Positions 24,914-32,752 of a stretch of DNA of 42,889 nt are shown one piece after another. This DNA is from UBA2177 sp964487525 (GTDB lineage Bacteria > Patescibacteriota > Dojkabacteria > SC72): the NCBI GenBank assembly GCA_964487525.1, contig CAZAQC010000002.1, positions 1 to 42,889 on the forward strand, in the 5' to 3' direction. The position numbers and the translations under genes are program-made. Under the pieces are notes generated by a model that ran no database searches, had not been told where the DNA came from, and saw nothing but the letters and a program-made list of their open reading frames with translations. Each line of letters starts with the position of its first letter. The first letter of the stretch is position 1.

Positions 24914-25384
24914 ATGGAAAACAATGAATGTTGCCCAAGATTAGATCCCACCAAATGGGATAATCAAATTTTTGATTGGAAAGATAAAATTTTCATAAAA
25001 GGTAAGGTCTTCACCTTTATGTATATACCTATTAACTTTGGTAATGTAATAACAAAATTAATGAAAAAGGTTGAACATTCAAATGCAAATGTTGATCAAA
25101 ACCTATGCCTCTCTGATCATACTTCTAAATGGAATATGGATATATATTTAGCTGTAGACAAGGAAGTTGAGGGGGCAGAGAATGTTAAACTTAATGGAAA
25201 ATTCATAAGTAAGGTATATGAAGGAGAATTTCAAGATACAGGTAAATGGTATGAAGATTTTAATAACTATGCTAAAGAGAAAAATTACAATATAAAGAAA
25301 CAGTATATGTGGTATACGACCTGTCCAAAGTGTGCAAAGAAGTATGGTAAAAACTATACAGTTATCTTTGGTGAAATATCATAG
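24914..25384 (+). CDS. Conserved protein of unknown function, often labelled hydrolase
   Basis: 156 aa. The N-terminus ECCPRLDPTKWDN, the middle CLSDHTSKWNMDIYLAVD and the end YTTCPKCAKKYGKNY identify a conserved bacterial family that databases tend to label hydrolase or GyrI-like without experimental support. Two Cys pairs (CC near residue 6, CPKC near 138) could bind metal. It lies 22 nt behind heliorhodopsin and 7 nt before the DUF3795 gene, so all three probably share a transcript. Confidence 0.7.
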   Translation: MENNECCPRLDPTKWDNQIFDWKDKIFIKGKVFTFMYIPINFGNVITKLMKKVEHSNANVDQNLCLSDHTSKWNMDIYLAVDKEVEGAENVKLNGKFISKVYEGEFQDTGKWYEDFNNYAKEKNYNIKKQYMWYTTCPKCAKKYGKNYTVIFGEIS

Positions 25385-25391
25385 TACTCAT

Positions 25392-25805
25392 ATGCACAAG
25401 CAGAATATGACTTCCAAATTAATTGCTCCATGTGGAATGAACTGTTCCATATGTTTAGGCTTCCAAAGAGAAAAGAATAAATGTGCAGGATGTAGAAATG
25501 AAGATAATATTAAATACAAGACAAAAGGTAGTAATAATTGTGTAATAAAAAACTGTACTGTAATTAAAAGTAATAAATCTGGATTTTGTTTTGAATGTGA
25601 TAAATTTCCTTGTAATAGACTAAAACAGTTAGATAAGCGATATAGAAATAAATACAATATGAGTATGATAGAAAATTTAAAAAATATAAAAGAAAAAGGA
25701 ATACAAGAATTTTTAAAAGATGAAAAAACAAAATGGAAATGTCAAACATGTAATGGTTTGATATGTGTACATAGAGGATACTGCTTAAGTTGTGGAGGTA
25801 AATAA
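25392..25805 (+). CDS. DUF3795 Cys-rich protein, copy 2
   Basis: 137 aa from the ATG at 25392; an inner ATG at 25407 is also possible, and a longer frame from 25332 would overlap the previous gene and lacks similarity. Cys pattern APCGMNCSIC, CAGC, FCFEC and the C-terminal CQTCNGLICVHRGYCLSC mirrors copy 1 at 13027, with about two thirds of residues identical by eye. Probably a zinc-binding protein of unknown role, in a row with heliorhodopsin. Confidence 0.8.
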   Translation: MHKQNMTSKLIAPCGMNCSICLGFQREKNKCAGCRNEDNIKYKTKGSNNCVIKNCTVIKSNKSGFCFECDKFPCNRLKQLDKRYRNKYNMSMIENLKNIKEKGIQEFLKDEKTKWKCQTCNGLICVHRGYCLSCGGK

Positions 25806-25886
25806 GAATACCATTATTACAAAAACAAGCTATACCTTCCAAAACGTGCTATACTGCATACATAAATTTTACGAATATGTATTTTC

Positions 25887-26381
25887 ATGGATAACTATAG
25901 ATCAAATCGTGGTGGTGGCAATTATGGTGGTAGAAGAGATTTCAATCCTAGAGACAGAGGTGGTAGAAGACCTGAAATGTTTCCTGCAGTTTGTGATAAC
26001 TGTGGTAAAGATTGTGAGGTACCATTTAGACCTAGTAGTGACAAACCAATATACTGTAGTAGATGTTTCGAAGATGTAGCTCCTAGAAGAGATTCAAACC
26101 GTGGATCAAGAGATAGTAGACCTCCTAGAAGAGATAGCTATTCAAGTACTGATTCTAGCTACAAACCAAAAGATACTTCATCTGATGTATCTCAATTGAA
26201 AGATCAATTAAGTAGCATTAGTGGTAAATTAGATAAGCTATTGAGACTATTAACACCTGTTGAAACAGAAGAGGTAGTAGAGAATGTAACAGAAGTTAAA
26301 GAAGAGAAAAAACCTAAGAAGGTAGCTAAGAAGGCTAAGAAGGTTACTAAGAAGAAAGCTGTTTCAAAGGAAAAAGAATAA
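25887..26381 (+). CDS. CxxC-x17-CxxC zinc-finger protein with RGG and Lys-rich regions
   Basis: 164 aa. Gly/Arg-rich start (residues 5-29), a zinc finger with CDNC (36-39) and CSRC (57-60), a Ser/Arg-rich spacer, a predicted coiled coil (QLKDQLSSISGKLDKLLRLL), and a Lys/Ala-rich tail (KKVAKKAKKVTKKK). This layout is typical of a CPR-associated family thought to bind nucleic acid; its function is unknown. Low-complexity composition is real, not an assembly error. Confidence 0.85.
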   Translation: MDNYRSNRGGGNYGGRRDFNPRDRGGRRPEMFPAVCDNCGKDCEVPFRPSSDKPIYCSRCFEDVAPRRDSNRGSRDSRPPRRDSYSSTDSSYKPKDTSSDVSQLKDQLSSISGKLDKLLRLLTPVETEEVVENVTEVKEEKKPKKVAKKAKKVTKKKAVSKEKE

Positions 26382-26407
26382 ATATAACTTGTTAGTTATA
26401 CATAATC

Positions 26408-26839
26408 ATAGATATCAAGATTAAGAGATTTGATAAAGATATACCTTTACCTGAATATAAGACGGATGGAGCTGTAGCACTAGATATGTATTCTAGAACT
26501 ACAGTTACTATTAAACCAAATGAAGTTGTACTAATTCCACTTAATGTAGCTTTAGAAATCCCTGATGGATACTTTGTTTTGCTTGTAAATAGAAGTTCTA
26601 CCTACAAGTTAGGTATTACTTGTGTAAATGGATTAGGTATAGGTGATCATGACTACTGTGGAGATAATGATGAATATATGTTCCCTGCATTAAATTACAC
26701 TAATAAAGAAATAATAATAGAGAAAGGTACTAGGTGTTGTCAGATACTAATACTACCGGTAGCAAGAGTAGATATACAAGAAGTAGATACATTAGGAAAT
26801 ATAGATAGAGGCGGATTTGGAACAACTGGGAAGAAATAA
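26408..26839 (+). CDS. dut: dUTP diphosphatase/dCTP deaminase-like (trimeric dUTPase family); non-ATG start
   Basis: About 143 aa. The first ATG in frame is 26486, but it would remove motif 1 (DGAVALDMYSR). The frame is open back to a TAG at 26393-26395 with no ATG, GTG or TTG; ATA codons at 26402 and 26408 are the likely positions. VLLVNRSSTYKLG is the motif with the catalytic Arg/Ser, GIGDHDYCGDNDEY motif 3, and the C-terminal RGGFGTTG the flexible Gly-rich motif 5. It splits dUTP to dUMP and PPi. A TATACA box lies just upstream, giving a leaderless layout if ATA is used. Confidence 0.8.
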   Translation: MDIKIKRFDKDIPLPEYKTDGAVALDMYSRTTVTIKPNEVVLIPLNVALEIPDGYFVLLVNRSSTYKLGITCVNGLGIGDHDYCGDNDEYMFPALNYTNKEIIIEKGTRCCQILILPVARVDIQEVDTLGNIDRGGFGTTGKK

Positions 26840-26843
26840 GTGA

Positions 26844-27767
26844 TTAATGTTTTTTAAGCTTAACTATCTTCTTCCAATCTCCAGTTACTAAGATATATGT
26901 AATAAAAGCAATTAAGAATCCTGCTAAAGAATCAATAACATAGTGCTCTGCACCATACCAAGTAGCAAAAGCAATAATTAAAGGTACCAAGAATATTGGT
27001 AATGCTTTTTTTCCATATAACCTAACCACAAACAATGATGCAAAAAATGGCCATGCTGCATGATGGGAAGGCCATGCCGCAAAATCATTGTTTCCATATG
27101 TACTAACTAATGAAGCATACTTTGAACTCAAAAAATCATACGACCACATTACCCTATTCAATGCTGGTAAGAGACCAACCTGAGATGCATACCAAGGAGG
27201 TGCAGTAGGAAAGAGAATATATATCACTGTATCAAACAGAGAGAAACCAACCAATCCATACATATACTGTTTAAACATTTTCTTAGCTTTAAACCAAAGT
27301 AGGAAACCAACTACTAACCAAAACCAAAAGAATGATGTATAGAAGAAGAAAAGTACATAATCATACCAATTGGGAATAAATACACTCGCTAGAGGACTTG
27401 CCATTGCATACTGCAATACCACTGTTGGAATATCATCGTTAATACCAAATATCTTAGTTTCAATATCTATCAATAATTTATTTATTAATGGCCTATTTAA
27501 AAATTCTGCAATTATATATCCCCTACCCCTTAAAAATTCATACAAATAGAAAAGCATTATTGGTACTGTCCAATCCTTGAAGAATTCTTTCTGCCTTTTT
27601 AACAATATAGCAAGAAGAATAAGGGTGATTACTATAAAATCAAAAGCAAATCTTACAAAAAAAAGATTAGAGATAATAAGAAGAACAATGGTAATTACCA
27701 ATACTATAGAAATGTAATTCTTTTTAATATACTCTTTTACCTTATTCATATCCCTTGATTTTAACAT
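26844..27767 (-). CDS. PAP2-family phosphatase (AUR1-like)
   Basis: 307 aa with at least six membrane helices. FPTAPPWYAS (around residue 186), PSHHAAWPF (about 234) and GAEHYVIDSLAG (about 270) correspond to the C1-C3 motifs of PAP2 lipid phosphatases/inositolphosphoceramide synthase-like enzymes, with two His in C2 and C3 as catalytic residues. It probably acts on polyprenyl- or phospholipid phosphates at the outer face. An inner ATG 6 codons downstream is an alternative start. Tail-to-tail gap to dut is only 4 nt. Confidence 0.85.
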   Translation of the reverse strand: MLKSRDMNKVKEYIKKNYISIVLVITIVLLIISNLFFVRFAFDFIVITLILLAILLKRQKEFFKDWTVPIMLFYLYEFLRGRGYIIAEFLNRPLINKLLIDIETKIFGINDDIPTVVLQYAMASPLASVFIPNWYDYVLFFFYTSFFWFWLVVGFLLWFKAKKMFKQYMYGLVGFSLFDTVIYILFPTAPPWYASQVGLLPALNRVMWSYDFLSSKYASLVSTYGNNDFAAWPSHHAAWPFFASLFVVRLYGKKALPIFLVPLIIAFATWYGAEHYVIDSLAGFLIAFITYILVTGDWKKIVKLKKH

Positions 27768-27850
27768 CTTAACAATTCTATTTCATTCACATATGCACGA
27801 ATGTCTGATATAACATACATGTTCAAATTTTAAAAAGAAAATAAAACTAA

Positions 27851-28444
27851 ATGTTACTAGAATTTTTACAAAAGAATAGATTGTCCAGAAAGATACTAGA
27901 AAGAATAGCCCGAAGAAGAGCTCAGGATATGATCAATAGAATTGAAAAGTTTTTCAAGGAAGATGATTACATACTAGACTTAGGATCAGGCTCCTGTACT
28001 GTCTCTGATATCTTATTAAAAAAGGAATATAATATCGTATCATTAGATGTTCAAAACCTATCACTTGTGAATAATCTTGCACCAATTATTTATGATGGCA
28101 AGAATATACCCTTTAAGGACAATACTTTTGACAAAGCATTAATTTTTACAGTCTTACACCATACTCTAAACCCAGAAGAGATGTTAAAGGAAGCAAAGAG
28201 GGTTTCTAAAGAAATTATTATTATTGAAGATATATATCTTAATTGGTTTCATAAATATTTAACATATTTCTTTGATTGTTTAATAAATCTTGAATTTAAA
28301 GGACATCCTCATACAAATAAAAATGATAGAGAATGGAAAGAGGTATTTAACGGATTAGGTCTTAAGTTATCATATGCACATTATGATAATTCATTTATCA
28401 TATTCCGACACGCAACATACTACTTAGAAAGGATTGATTTGTAG
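27851..28444 (+). CDS. SAM-dependent methyltransferase (class I)
   Basis: 197 aa. Motif I ILDLGSGSC (41-49), motif II SLDV, and post-motif DNTFDKALIFTVLHHTLNP typical for the Methyltransf_11 group. It has an N-terminal helical cap. No substrate clue except that it lies next to the PAP2 gene; lipid or polyprenyl modification is possible. Confidence 0.8.
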   Translation: MLLEFLQKNRLSRKILERIARRRAQDMINRIEKFFKEDDYILDLGSGSCTVSDILLKKEYNIVSLDVQNLSLVNNLAPIIYDGKNIPFKDNTFDKALIFTVLHHTLNPEEMLKEAKRVSKEIIIIEDIYLNWFHKYLTYFFDCLINLEFKGHPHTNKNDREWKEVFNGLGLKLSYAHYDNSFIIFRHATYYLERIDL

Positions 28445-28447
28445 AGA

Positions 28448-28804
28448 TTACTCAACAAATTTGATGGAAAGAGAATTTACACAATGCCTTGTATCTTTTG
28501 GTGTAAAACCCTCCCCTTTAAATATGTGACCTAGATGAGCCTTACACCTACTACAAACTATCTCAACCCTTCTTCCATCTGCATCTGGAATTTCCTCAAC
28601 AGCACCATTATACATATCATCAAAAGCTGGCCATCCACATCCTGCGTCAAACTTAGCTTTAGAGCTATAAAGAGGCTGATCACATTGCCTACAAACATAT
28701 TCCCCATCCTTGTAAAAATCATCATACTCTCCAGAGAATGGTTTTTCTGTTTCCTTATCTACTATTACTTTCTTTTCTTTTTCAGAGAGTTTGTTTAATT
28801 TCAT
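28448..28804 (-). CDS. msrB: Peptide-methionine (R)-S-oxide reductase
   Basis: 118 aa, single-domain MsrB. Zinc ligands Cys38/Cys41 and Cys84/Cys87; GCGWPAFDD (55-63); catalytic Cys108 in RHCVNSLS. It repairs R-methionine sulfoxide in proteins with thioredoxin as usual reductant. Ends 3 nt from the converging methyltransferase. Together with flavodoxin and the Cys-rich proteins it suggests exposure to oxidants. Confidence 0.95.
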   Translation of the reverse strand: MKLNKLSEKEKKVIVDKETEKPFSGEYDDFYKDGEYVCRQCDQPLYSSKAKFDAGCGWPAFDDMYNGAVEEIPDADGRRVEIVCSRCKAHLGHIFKGEGFTPKDTRHCVNSLSIKFVE

Positions 28805-28864
28805 ATTTATTTATGCTGGAATATAATATATAATTAACCATTACGATGAGAGGACTACCAAAGG

Positions 28865-29395
28865 TTAACCTTGTTTACCGCGGGAATGCCTCTCTTTGTT
28901 ATCAATATAGCTAAGTTTCTTTTTAAGAGTATACAAATCTACAATATATTTACTATACTTTCTTAATAAAGAAGAATACCTACTATTTGGTGTGACTATT
29001 TTTTCCAACTTACCATTTGCTTCTAAATACTCTATCAAACAGAAAAAGTCTCCATCCCCTGTAGCTATTACTACCTTGTCATAATTAGGATATTCAATCA
29101 TTGTATGAAGAACTAATTCAGCATCTACATTCCCCTTGTATGTAACAGTATCACCTTTCTTAATCTCTAATACATTCTTAAATACAAGTATAAAGCCTTG
29201 TTCCTGTAATCGTTTATACAATTCGGCATTACTCTCAATATATCCAATAAACAGTAAAGCCTTCGTAACACCATACTTATTTCTAAGGAATAGTCTGAAC
29301 TTACCCCAATCTAATTTCCATTTCTTTGCAGATACTCCGAAATTAACATTCTGACTATCTATGAAAGCATATACATTACCTTTTTTCTTTATCAT
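28865..29395 (-). CDS. NYN-domain (PIN-like) nuclease
   Basis: 176 aa. AFIDSQNVNFG (10-20), KGNVDAELVL (about 87-96) and VIATGDGDFFCLI (about 109-121) are the acidic clusters of the NYN/LabA family; four Asp coordinate metal for RNA cleavage. The C-terminal 30 residues are basic. The target RNA is unknown. The start lies 6 nt after a TATAAT box. Confidence 0.85.
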   Translation of the reverse strand: MIKKKGNVYAFIDSQNVNFGVSAKKWKLDWGKFRLFLRNKYGVTKALLFIGYIESNAELYKRLQEQGFILVFKNVLEIKKGDTVTYKGNVDAELVLHTMIEYPNYDKVVIATGDGDFFCLIEYLEANGKLEKIVTPNSRYSSLLRKYSKYIVDLYTLKKKLSYIDNKERHSRGKQG

Positions 29396-29401
29396 ATCTT
29401 C

Positions 29402-29411
29402 ATTATATCAA
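29402..29411 (-). promoter_or_regulatory. Extended -10 TTGATATAAT
   Basis: Ends 6 nt before the ATG at 29395 of the NYN gene; predicted leaderless mRNA. Confidence 0.65.
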
Positions 29412-29436
29412 AGTATTGATGACACTATCTGTATTA

Positions 29437-29444
29437 GATATACT
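29437..29444 (+). promoter_or_regulatory. -10 box TATACT of the flavodoxin gene
   Basis: GATATACT ends 6 nt before the ATG at 29451. Confidence 0.5.
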
Positions 29445-29450
29445 TTTACT

Positions 29451-29924
29451 ATGAAAGCATTAATCATATATGACTCATATTTTGGTAATACAGAAAATAT
29501 AGCCAAAGCAATACAAAAAGTATTGGAGAAGGACAATACTGTTACTCTCTCTAATGTAAATGACTACGAGCCAAAGCTATTGGAAAATATCGAACTACTT
29601 TTCGTTGGATCACCAACTAGGGCATTTAGTCCAACAGAACAGATAACTAAATTTTTAAAAGAATTACCTAAAGAATCTCTTACTGGAGTAAAGGTTGCAT
29701 CTTTCGACACAAGAGTAGATATTGAAAAAGTAAAGTCTAAAATATTAACATTTCTTGTAAATCTTTTTGGTTATGCTGCTGAACCCATACTTAAAAAACT
29801 AGTAAAGAAAGGTGGAGAAGCCATATTACCTCCTCAAGGATTTTTTGTAGAAGAATCAGAGGGTCCCCTATCACAAGGAGAAATTGAAAGGGTAAAAAAT
29901 TGGATAGAAGATATGAAGATATGA
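29451..29924 (+). CDS. Flavodoxin
   Basis: 157 aa. The N-terminal phosphate-binding loop SYFGNTENIA (about 9-18), VGSPTRAFSPTEQ (50s loop) and a later GGEAILPPQGFFVEESEGPL fit a short-chain, FMN-binding flavodoxin. It carries electrons between reductases and metal enzymes, possibly to radical-SAM Elp3 at 32753. The frame is open upstream to 29361 but the ATG at 29451 has the promoter box and starts precisely at the domain. Stop overlaps the next ATG (ATGA). Confidence 0.85.
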   Translation: MKALIIYDSYFGNTENIAKAIQKVLEKDNTVTLSNVNDYEPKLLENIELLFVGSPTRAFSPTEQITKFLKELPKESLTGVKVASFDTRVDIEKVKSKILTFLVNLFGYAAEPILKKLVKKGGEAILPPQGFFVEESEGPLSQGEIERVKNWIEDMKI

Positions 29925-30745
29925 TAGAACAGGAAGGAAAGGATAATCTCCCAATAATAGTAGATCGAATAAGGGAAATGGCTACATTACTCGATACCTA
30001 TCCCAATGATTATATATATTTTGAGATCACTGACGAATCAGATACTGTTAAAAGAACAAAACTATATACCCGGTTGGAAAACAAAGGCTTAGTTCGAAAT
30101 ATTGTAGCAAACGATTTAAATTTTCCAAACAATCATGAAGGGGCTCTTAGATACGTAAAAGAGAATAGTGATAAGAAAATAAGGAAGGAAAGAGACAGAA
30201 GAGCTTCAACGGTATTAGCGGATGTTTTAATAACCGCAAATGGGGATATAGACTTTGATGAGCTTAGTATTGAACTATACAATATGAAATATCACTCTTT
30301 TCCTGTTGGAAACTTTGGCAAAACAAAAGAAGATATCACTATGTTCATAAGAGGAAGAAAAAATAAAGGTGGAAATCTTGAGCTCCTATTTTTTAAGCAG
30401 AAAGGTCTTCTACCAGACTATGGATTTACAAAAGATATACCACGGATTTTAGAAAAGAATTTAATTCTTAATTCGCTACCAAACTATGTACAAGAAAAAG
30501 GATTTACTACTGAGGCTGAAAGATTAAAAACTTCATTCCAAGAGATAAGAGATTTAGATTTAGAAACTGCCAGAAACAAATTAAATGAAGAAATTCAAAA
30601 AATTCAATACAAGGATATACTTAAAGAATTTGTACAACAACTAAACGAAGGCCATACTGAATTTCCAGAGTATGTACAATCTGTAGCTGATACTCTCTCT
30701 GAAACAGGATATTACGAGACATCTGTAAGTACAATCGAAGTGTAA
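29921..30745 (+). CDS. Hypothetical protein coupled to flavodoxin
   Basis: 274 aa, starting at an ATG that overlaps the flavodoxin TGA; the frame is also open 7 codons upstream. Charged, soluble, mostly helical; segments such as NFPNNHEGALRYVKEN and VGNFGKTKEDITMFIRGRK show no motif I recognise. The C-terminal third is a likely coiled coil (ETARNKLNEEIQKIQ). Function unknown. Confidence 0.6.
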   Translation: MIEQEGKDNLPIIVDRIREMATLLDTYPNDYIYFEITDESDTVKRTKLYTRLENKGLVRNIVANDLNFPNNHEGALRYVKENSDKKIRKERDRRASTVLADVLITANGDIDFDELSIELYNMKYHSFPVGNFGKTKEDITMFIRGRKNKGGNLELLFFKQKGLLPDYGFTKDIPRILEKNLILNSLPNYVQEKGFTTEAERLKTSFQEIRDLDLETARNKLNEEIQKIQYKDILKEFVQQLNEGHTEFPEYVQSVADTLSETGYYETSVSTIEV

Positions 30746-30751
30746 ATATTC

Positions 30752-30761
30752 TTGATATAAT
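30752..30761 (+). promoter_or_regulatory. Extended -10 TTGATATAAT of the UDG gene
   Basis: Ends 5 nt before the ATG at 30767. Confidence 0.65.
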
Positions 30762-30766
30762 GAAGC

Positions 30767-31390
30767 ATGAAAACTGATTTCAAATCACTTAAAGAGTTAC
30801 ATCAATACTACGCTGTACATAATAATTGTGGATTAAAAAAGACAGCTACTCAGCCAGTATATGAAATAGTACCTCCATCTTCAGGAATACTCCTAATTGG
30901 AGAAGCACCTGGAAAGAATGAAGATCTACAAGGGAGACCCTTCGTAGGTTCTGCTGGTAAATTTCTAAATGAATTACTCAATTCAATCGGATATACAAGA
31001 GATGATGTATATGTAAGTAATGTAGTGAAATACAGACCTCCAGAGAACAGAGAACCTAATGACGAGGAAAAAGAGGCATGTAAAGTATGGCTTAATTCCG
31101 AACTACTGTTCATTAATCCCAAGGTTATTGTAACTTTAGGAAGACATGCTCTTTTAAAATTTGCTCCTGGCGCAAGTATAACGGCATCACATGGCGAATC
31201 ATTCTCACATCCAACAGGTATTCCCATTTTTGCAATGTATCATCCTGCTGCCGCTCTCTACAATCCTAACCTAAGAGATACCATGAAAAAGGATTTTAGT
31301 AAGTTAAAGAGTTTCTTAAAAGATTCAGAAAAGAAGAAAGAAAAACAATCTGAAAAGACAGAAGAAATAGAAAGTATACTAAAGTTGTGA
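30767..31390 (+). CDS. Uracil-DNA glycosylase, family 4-like, missing two cluster cysteines
   Basis: 207 aa. Motif A GEAPGKNEDLQGRPFVGSAG spans residues 45-64, NVVKYRPPENREP follows (85-97), and a YHPAAALY motif contains the His of the uracil pocket. Family 4 enzymes hold a 4Fe-4S cluster with four Cys; here Cys21 and Cys105 remain, but the first Cys of the CxxC pair is His18 and the KCRPP Cys is Tyr89. The cluster is therefore probably lost or altered. The C-terminal 35 residues are a charged Lys/Glu tail. It excises uracil from DNA, complementing dUTPase at 26408. Confidence 0.85.
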   Translation: MKTDFKSLKELHQYYAVHNNCGLKKTATQPVYEIVPPSSGILLIGEAPGKNEDLQGRPFVGSAGKFLNELLNSIGYTRDDVYVSNVVKYRPPENREPNDEEKEACKVWLNSELLFINPKVIVTLGRHALLKFAPGASITASHGESFSHPTGIPIFAMYHPAAALYNPNLRDTMKKDFSKLKSFLKDSEKKKEKQSEKTEEIESILKL

Positions 31391-31396
31391 TAAAAT
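31388..31396 (+). promoter_or_regulatory. Extended -10 TGATAAAAT
   Basis: Ends 10 nt before the ATG at 31407 of the DUF554 gene and overlaps the UDG stop codon. Confidence 0.5.
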
Positions 31397-31406
31397 CATC
31401 TTCATT

Positions 31407-32093
31407 ATGGTATTACCAATAGGTACATTCGTAAATATATTCAGTGTTTTAGTTGGAGGAGCTATTGGTCTAGTAATCAAAAACTCCCTACCTGAGAAAT
31501 ACAAAACAATCATATTCCAAGGAATAGGACTATTTACAATTGTATTAGGGATATCCATGGCAATACCTTTTCCAAACCCATTAATTATCATCTTTGCAAT
31601 ATTAATAGGTGGATTGATTGGTGTATTAATAAATTTAGAAAAGAGATTAGATAATCTCTCTACATTTGTTAAGAAAAAACTTAATCTAAAAGATTCTCAA
31701 TTTAACGAAGGCTTAATAACTGCATTTCTCATTTACTGCATAGGTTCAATGACTATCCTAGGTGCAATAAACGAAGGTATCAATGGGGACAACAGTTTAC
31801 TAATAACAAAATCTGTATTAGATGGATTTACATCGATAGCACTAGCATCTACATTTGGAGTAGGAGTACTTTTCTCAGTTGTTCCAATGCTCATATTCCA
31901 AGGAGGCTTAACAATACTCTCTTCTCAATTTGGAAATTTCTTTACTGAATCATTAATACAATATTTAACAAGTACAGGAGGAATATTAATATTGGGAATT
32001 GGAATAAATCTTTTAGATATTAAAAAGATATCAGTACTAAACCTTCTGCCCTCTTTAGTAGTTGTAGCTCTTCTCTTCCTGCTATTTGTCTAA
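31407..32093 (+). CDS. DUF554 family membrane protein
   Basis: 228 aa with six to seven membrane helices. GTFVNIFSVLVGGAIGLVI at the N-terminus and the internal AINEGINGDNSLLITKSVLDGF are typical of DUF554 (YdfK/YqgA), a conserved membrane family of unknown, possibly transport, function. Ends with a 12-nt overlap with the converging ndk. Confidence 0.85.
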   Translation: MVLPIGTFVNIFSVLVGGAIGLVIKNSLPEKYKTIIFQGIGLFTIVLGISMAIPFPNPLIIIFAILIGGLIGVLINLEKRLDNLSTFVKKKLNLKDSQFNEGLITAFLIYCIGSMTILGAINEGINGDNSLLITKSVLDGFTSIALASTFGVGVLFSVVPMLIFQGGLTILSSQFGNFFTESLIQYLTSTGGILILGIGINLLDIKKISVLNLLPSLVVVALLFLLFV

Positions 32094-32696
32094 ATGATCC
32101 CATCCTGTATCAAAAAATATCTTCTCTGCAACAGTTTCATAATTGTTACACAACTCACTCTCCTTAAACCATATCTTTAATTCTCTCTCTGCATTCTCTA
32201 CTGAATCTGAAGCATGTAACATTGTCCTTGTAGCTCTTGAAATATAGTCGGCTAATGCATATGTATCATACGAATAATCATCCCTGATAGTTCCGACATC
32301 TCCGTCTGCAGGACTTGTACTACCTAATATTTTCCTAACCCCAGCTATAACTCCATGACCTTCCAACACCATAGCAATAATAGGACCACATGTAAGATAT
32401 ACAACATTGTTATGCCTAATCAGTTTCCCCCTCTCTAATGAATTCCAATCTGAAACATCCTCACCTCTAGCAATAGCCCCTTTCTTTGCCTTCTCCCCTG
32501 TCTCAATTAAATACGATTCTTCATCGGTATAATGTTCAGACATCTGCTCTTTTGTAGCATTTAACATTCTCATCGCAATAATCTTGAAACCCTTTCTCTC
32601 AAATCTACTCAAAATCTCTCCAAGTATCTGTCTCTGCAATACATCTGGTTTAATTAAAATCAAAGTTCTTTCTACGGGAGCTTTAGCCTTCTTCAT
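32082..32696 (-). CDS. ndk: Nucleoside diphosphate kinase with internal insertion
   Basis: 204 aa. TLILIKPDVLQRQILGEIL (11-29), VGTIRDDY (134-141) and the catalytic His161 in MLHASDS. Normal Ndk is about 140-150 aa; the extra length comes from an insertion around residues 57-95 (between the Kpn-like and IRG regions) and a C-terminal extension after 170. The insert sits near the nucleotide-binding head. It equilibrates NTPs and NDPs. A second NDK-like protein is at 3518. Confidence 0.9.
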   Translation of the reverse strand: MKKAKAPVERTLILIKPDVLQRQILGEILSRFERKGFKIIAMRMLNATKEQMSEHYTDEESYLIETGEKAKKGAIARGEDVSDWNSLERGKLIRHNNVVYLTCGPIIAMVLEGHGVIAGVRKILGSTSPADGDVGTIRDDYSYDTYALADYISRATRTMLHASDSVENAERELKIWFKESELCNNYETVAEKIFFDTGWDHLDK

Positions 32697-32752
32697 ATGG
32701 TAGGATTGTTTAAAATGTTAGATAATACACAGCATATCAAATATATTATTAA

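Noticed and set aside
24914..25384. Thioredoxin-like function for the Cys-pair protein
   Set aside because: The CPKC lies near the C-terminus and not after a first beta strand, so it does not fit the thioredoxin fold.
25332..25391. Longer start for DUF3795 copy 2
   Set aside because: Lies within the end of the preceding gene and has no counterpart in copy 1.
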